From the NCBI GenBank assembly GCA_018262395.1, contig JAGSYM010000044.1, positions 1-7,650 of the forward strand: a stretch of DNA of 7,650 nt, in the 5' to 3' direction. Source of the DNA: Nitrospirota bacterium. Lineage in GTDB: Bacteria > Nitrospirota > Thermodesulfovibrionia > Thermodesulfovibrionales > SM23-35. This document shows, piece by piece, positions 5,598 to 7,650 of this stretch (its first letter is position 1; the number at the start of each line of letters is the position of its first letter). A model generated the notes under the pieces. That model did no database searches and had not been told where the DNA came from. It saw nothing but the letters and a program-made list of their open reading frames with translations. Both the position numbers and the translations under genes were made by a program.

Positions 5598-7433
5598 TTG
5601 AAGCGTATTAACCGTATTTCCATGATATCAGTATTCATCGTGGTCACTTATTTTATTGCCTGGGCAGAGGTTGCTTATGCTCAAATGCGTGTGGAATATC
5701 CCAATAGGTTCCGTCTCTCCGGTATTGTGGAACTCAGTTACCGTAATTACTATGTTGAGACATCTTCAGGCCGCTACACGATAGACAGGAGTAACCAAAC
5801 ATTTCGTCAGTATTACAAACTCGGGGTAGAAGGATTCATTATCCATCCGAGACTGGCCACGTTTTACGCTTCGATATCGTACAACGACACAAGGTTTCAT
5901 CCTGAAAAAGGCCAAAACGTCACAACCAGCGATATCGGTTACGATATTCTGACGACATTCCTTCCTTACAGACCAGTAGCACTCGACCTCTATGCAAGAA
6001 AGATTGACTACACATTTAATTACGCGGGCGACCCGGTTGATACCACATCCCTTCTCTACGGAGCCCGCCTGCGTATGCACAAGAGGAACTGGCCGAGTAT
6101 CCGGCTTGAGTATTATCATTGGGAGTATGACCTTCTGCGTTATAAGACAACAACAGACAAACGAATTGAAGACAGATACATCCTTGATGTCCGTGGCAGT
6201 CTCAACTTATGGGCTACTAAATACCAACTCTACGTTGATCATCTGAGTATCGAGCATCCTGAATTTGAGGATACTATTCTGTCCGCCCGTCTCAGTACAA
6301 ACAGTATCCTGAGAAAAAACATTTACTGGTACAACTGGTTTTCCTATGTGGAAAGTGATTTCTACAAGATGGTCAACTTTTCGAGCAGCCTGTATTTTCC
6401 GTCCGGAAGACGCTTTCAACATAATTACCTCTATGAACATCTTCAGTCTGAAAATGAACTTACGGGTTCAGAAGATTTGGGGATAGAGAATAAAACTAAT
6501 GAATTAAAAACCGAGAGCGTCGTAGGCACCTGGGGCTACCGGTTTACCGAGAGATTGACAGGTTCCTTATCGCTCAGGTACACGAAGAACGATCAAAACG
6601 GAACGAAATGGGATGCTGAGGGCGTATCTGCGAGCGTAGGCTACGCGCGTCCCATTTCCTGGGTTCGTTTTTCGTCATATTACAGGCTTTTTCTCCGGAC
6701 AGACGAACGGAGAGGCGATTTAGACGAACACATCCTGGAGGTCAATCTTTCTACGAGCAGGTTTCGCTGGGGTATTCTCTATTCGCGCTATTATTTCTCT
6801 TATATTGATGAGACACAGAAATATCTGGAGCGAACAGGTGCAGATGACTTCTTTGATGAAGAAGAGGTATTTTTGCAAAGGACAGCAAAAACCTATATTC
6901 ACTCAATCAGTATAGGAGTCAGGGGCAAGTTACCAGGCCGGGCAATGGGACGTGCTTACTGGAATGTCGAGGCTGAATATTTTCAATCGGATACATCCGG
7001 GGAGAAGCCAAGAAGGTTTTCGGAAGACGATTTTTTTGAGGAAGATATCTCGCAATATGAAGAATATGATTTTAAAGTCAGGCAGTTTGAACTAACAGGA
7101 AACGTTTTCTATCCCCTTCGTCGGGGTATAGCCCTCAACTTCAGGACAAGCCTGTTGACCGGTGAGACGAATAACAGAAGCAGGACAACATATTATTATG
7201 AAGGTACCGTCACGTATCCGGTCTCGCGCCGGTTTGGATTTCTGGCATTGTGGAGACAAACATGGACTCAGATTGAAAGCTATCCGGACAGGGACGAAAG
7301 ACGCGCCGAGCTTAAAGCGGATTACAGGCTGGGGAGGACGTATATATCATTTGAGGGATGGCTGAGGCAGGTCATTGCTGATGGTGAAAGGCTGGATAGA
7401 ATACTCTATTTAAGGGTCCGGAGAACAATATGA
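5598..7433 (+). CDS. Large outer-membrane beta-barrel protein, putative conduit porin
   Basis: From the TTG start the protein has 611 residues. A signal peptide (MKRINR, hydrophobic core, cut after VAYA at residue 28) is followed by a mature region made almost entirely of alternating polar/aromatic segments rich in Tyr, Phe, Trp and Arg, for example FRLSGIVELSYRNYYVE and RWGILYSRYYFSYIDE. This is the look of a transmembrane beta-barrel with many strands. There is no CxxCH and no long hydrophobic helix after the signal. Two long loops contain related acidic motifs, DDFFDEEE (416-423) and EDDFFEED (476-483). I do not recognise a named family. Size, composition and three neighbouring multihaem cytochromes fit a conduit porin of the MtrB/OmbB/ExtB kind, although sequence similarity to these was not tested. 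The stop overlaps the next start (ATGA), so the two genes are translationally linked. Confidence 0.82.
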   Translation: MKRINRISMISVFIVVTYFIAWAEVAYAQMRVEYPNRFRLSGIVELSYRNYYVETSSGRYTIDRSNQTFRQYYKLGVEGFIIHPRLATFYASISYNDTRFHPEKGQNVTTSDIGYDILTTFLPYRPVALDLYARKIDYTFNYAGDPVDTTSLLYGARLRMHKRNWPSIRLEYYHWEYDLLRYKTTTDKRIEDRYILDVRGSLNLWATKYQLYVDHLSIEHPEFEDTILSARLSTNSILRKNIYWYNWFSYVESDFYKMVNFSSSLYFPSGRRFQHNYLYEHLQSENELTGSEDLGIENKTNELKTESVVGTWGYRFTERLTGSLSLRYTKNDQNGTKWDAEGVSASVGYARPISWVRFSSYYRLFLRTDERRGDLDEHILEVNLSTSRFRWGILYSRYYFSYIDETQKYLERTGADDFFDEEEVFLQRTAKTYIHSISIGVRGKLPGRAMGRAYWNVEAEYFQSDTSGEKPRRFSEDDFFEEDISQYEEYDFKVRQFELTGNVFYPLRRGIALNFRTSLLTGETNNRSRTTYYYEGTVTYPVSRRFGFLALWRQTWTQIESYPDRDERRAELKADYRLGRTYISFEGWLRQVIADGERLDRILYLRVRRTI

Positions 7434-7650
7434 TACGTATCTGCAGAATAAGACTGTACAGTGTTTTTTTTCACCTCATAGCGCTTAGTTTCACACTTGG
7501 AGCGTGCACATCACCTGAGCCCATGCACTATAATTTTTTTGAGGGTGAATCTGCAACCGCTCTGCAATGGCCGCCGCCACCACAAAACCCAAGAATTCTT
7601 TATCTGGGGTCTGTCAAATCTCCAACGGAAAGAGGCCTAAAAGACTCGTG
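7430..7650 (+). CDS. Second lipoprotein with the NHL-propeller N-terminal signature (3' partial)
   Basis: ATG 7430 overlaps the barrel stop (ATGA) and has GGAG (7420-7423) 6 bases upstream. Seventy-three codons are visible before the window ends. The signal (MIRICRIRLY plus a hydrophobic stretch) ends in a classic lipobox LGAC with Cys26, the same position as in the NHL lipoprotein at 4200. Residue +2 is Thr, compatible with the outer membrane. Residues 49-58 (WPPPPQNPRI) match the WPSPPATPRI of that protein, and both continue with a short hydrophobic strand. I infer a second six-bladed NHL-type propeller lipoprotein, a diverged paralogue, but no blade lies inside the window. Its tight coupling to the barrel gene suggests that the two products work together. 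Confidence 0.75.
   Translation, partial: MIRICRIRLYSVFFHLIALSFTLGACTSPEPMHYNFFEGESATALQWPPPPQNPRILYLGSVKSPTERGLKDS

Noticed and set aside
5372..5647. A 91-codon - strand frame across the barrel leader
   Set aside because: It overlaps the barrel gene start, has no recognisable domain, and spans the predicted regulatory dyads. It is most likely a chance frame.

Overview
The window reads as a piece of a diderm (Gram-negative) anaerobe or microaerophile with outer-membrane electron transfer. The evidence is three periplasmic or surface multihaem c-type cytochromes with 35 CxxCH haem sites in all, three lipoprotein signals, and one large predicted outer-membrane beta-barrel. The cytochrome, porin and NHL-propeller gene content, together with the dispersed GC-rich palindromes (one of them read through in frame), resembles Nitrospirota or Desulfobacterota/Desulfuromonadia. 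This placement is an inference from content, not from a marker gene.

Layout, all genes on the + strand. (1) Bases 2-835 are the 3' part of a membrane protein gene with a C-terminal TPR-like segment; its frame runs through a GC-rich palindrome at the window edge. (2) A sigma70-type promoter (903-932) precedes a two-gene operon, 1000-1836 and 1836-2756. It encodes two paralogous dodecahaem cytochromes, the first secreted and the second a lipoprotein, and ends in a strong intrinsic terminator (2769-2805). (3) Bases 2806-3171 hold no gene but three unrelated kinds of dispersed palindromic repeat. (4) A near-consensus promoter (3172-3200) drives an 11-haem doubled-CXXCH cytochrome (3251-4189) and, 10 bp later, a six-bladed NHL beta-propeller lipoprotein (4200-5243). 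(5) A 354-bp leader (5244-5597) with promoter-like and dyad elements and a tiny upstream ORF precedes a large beta-barrel protein (best start TTG 5598, end 7433). (6) Overlapping that stop by 4 bases, a second lipoprotein with the same WPxPPxxPRI signature as the first NHL protein starts at 7430 and runs off the window.

Working model (inference): the locus encodes a porin-cytochrome conduit comparable in logic to the OmaB-OmbB-OmcB and Ext complexes of Geobacter. The secreted cytochromes carry electrons in the periplasm, the beta-barrel spans the outer membrane, the lipoprotein dodecahaem cytochrome can sit at the outer membrane, and two NHL-type lipoproteins flank the barrel gene as possible assembly or scaffold partners. 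No protein was recognised closely enough to give it a gene symbol.
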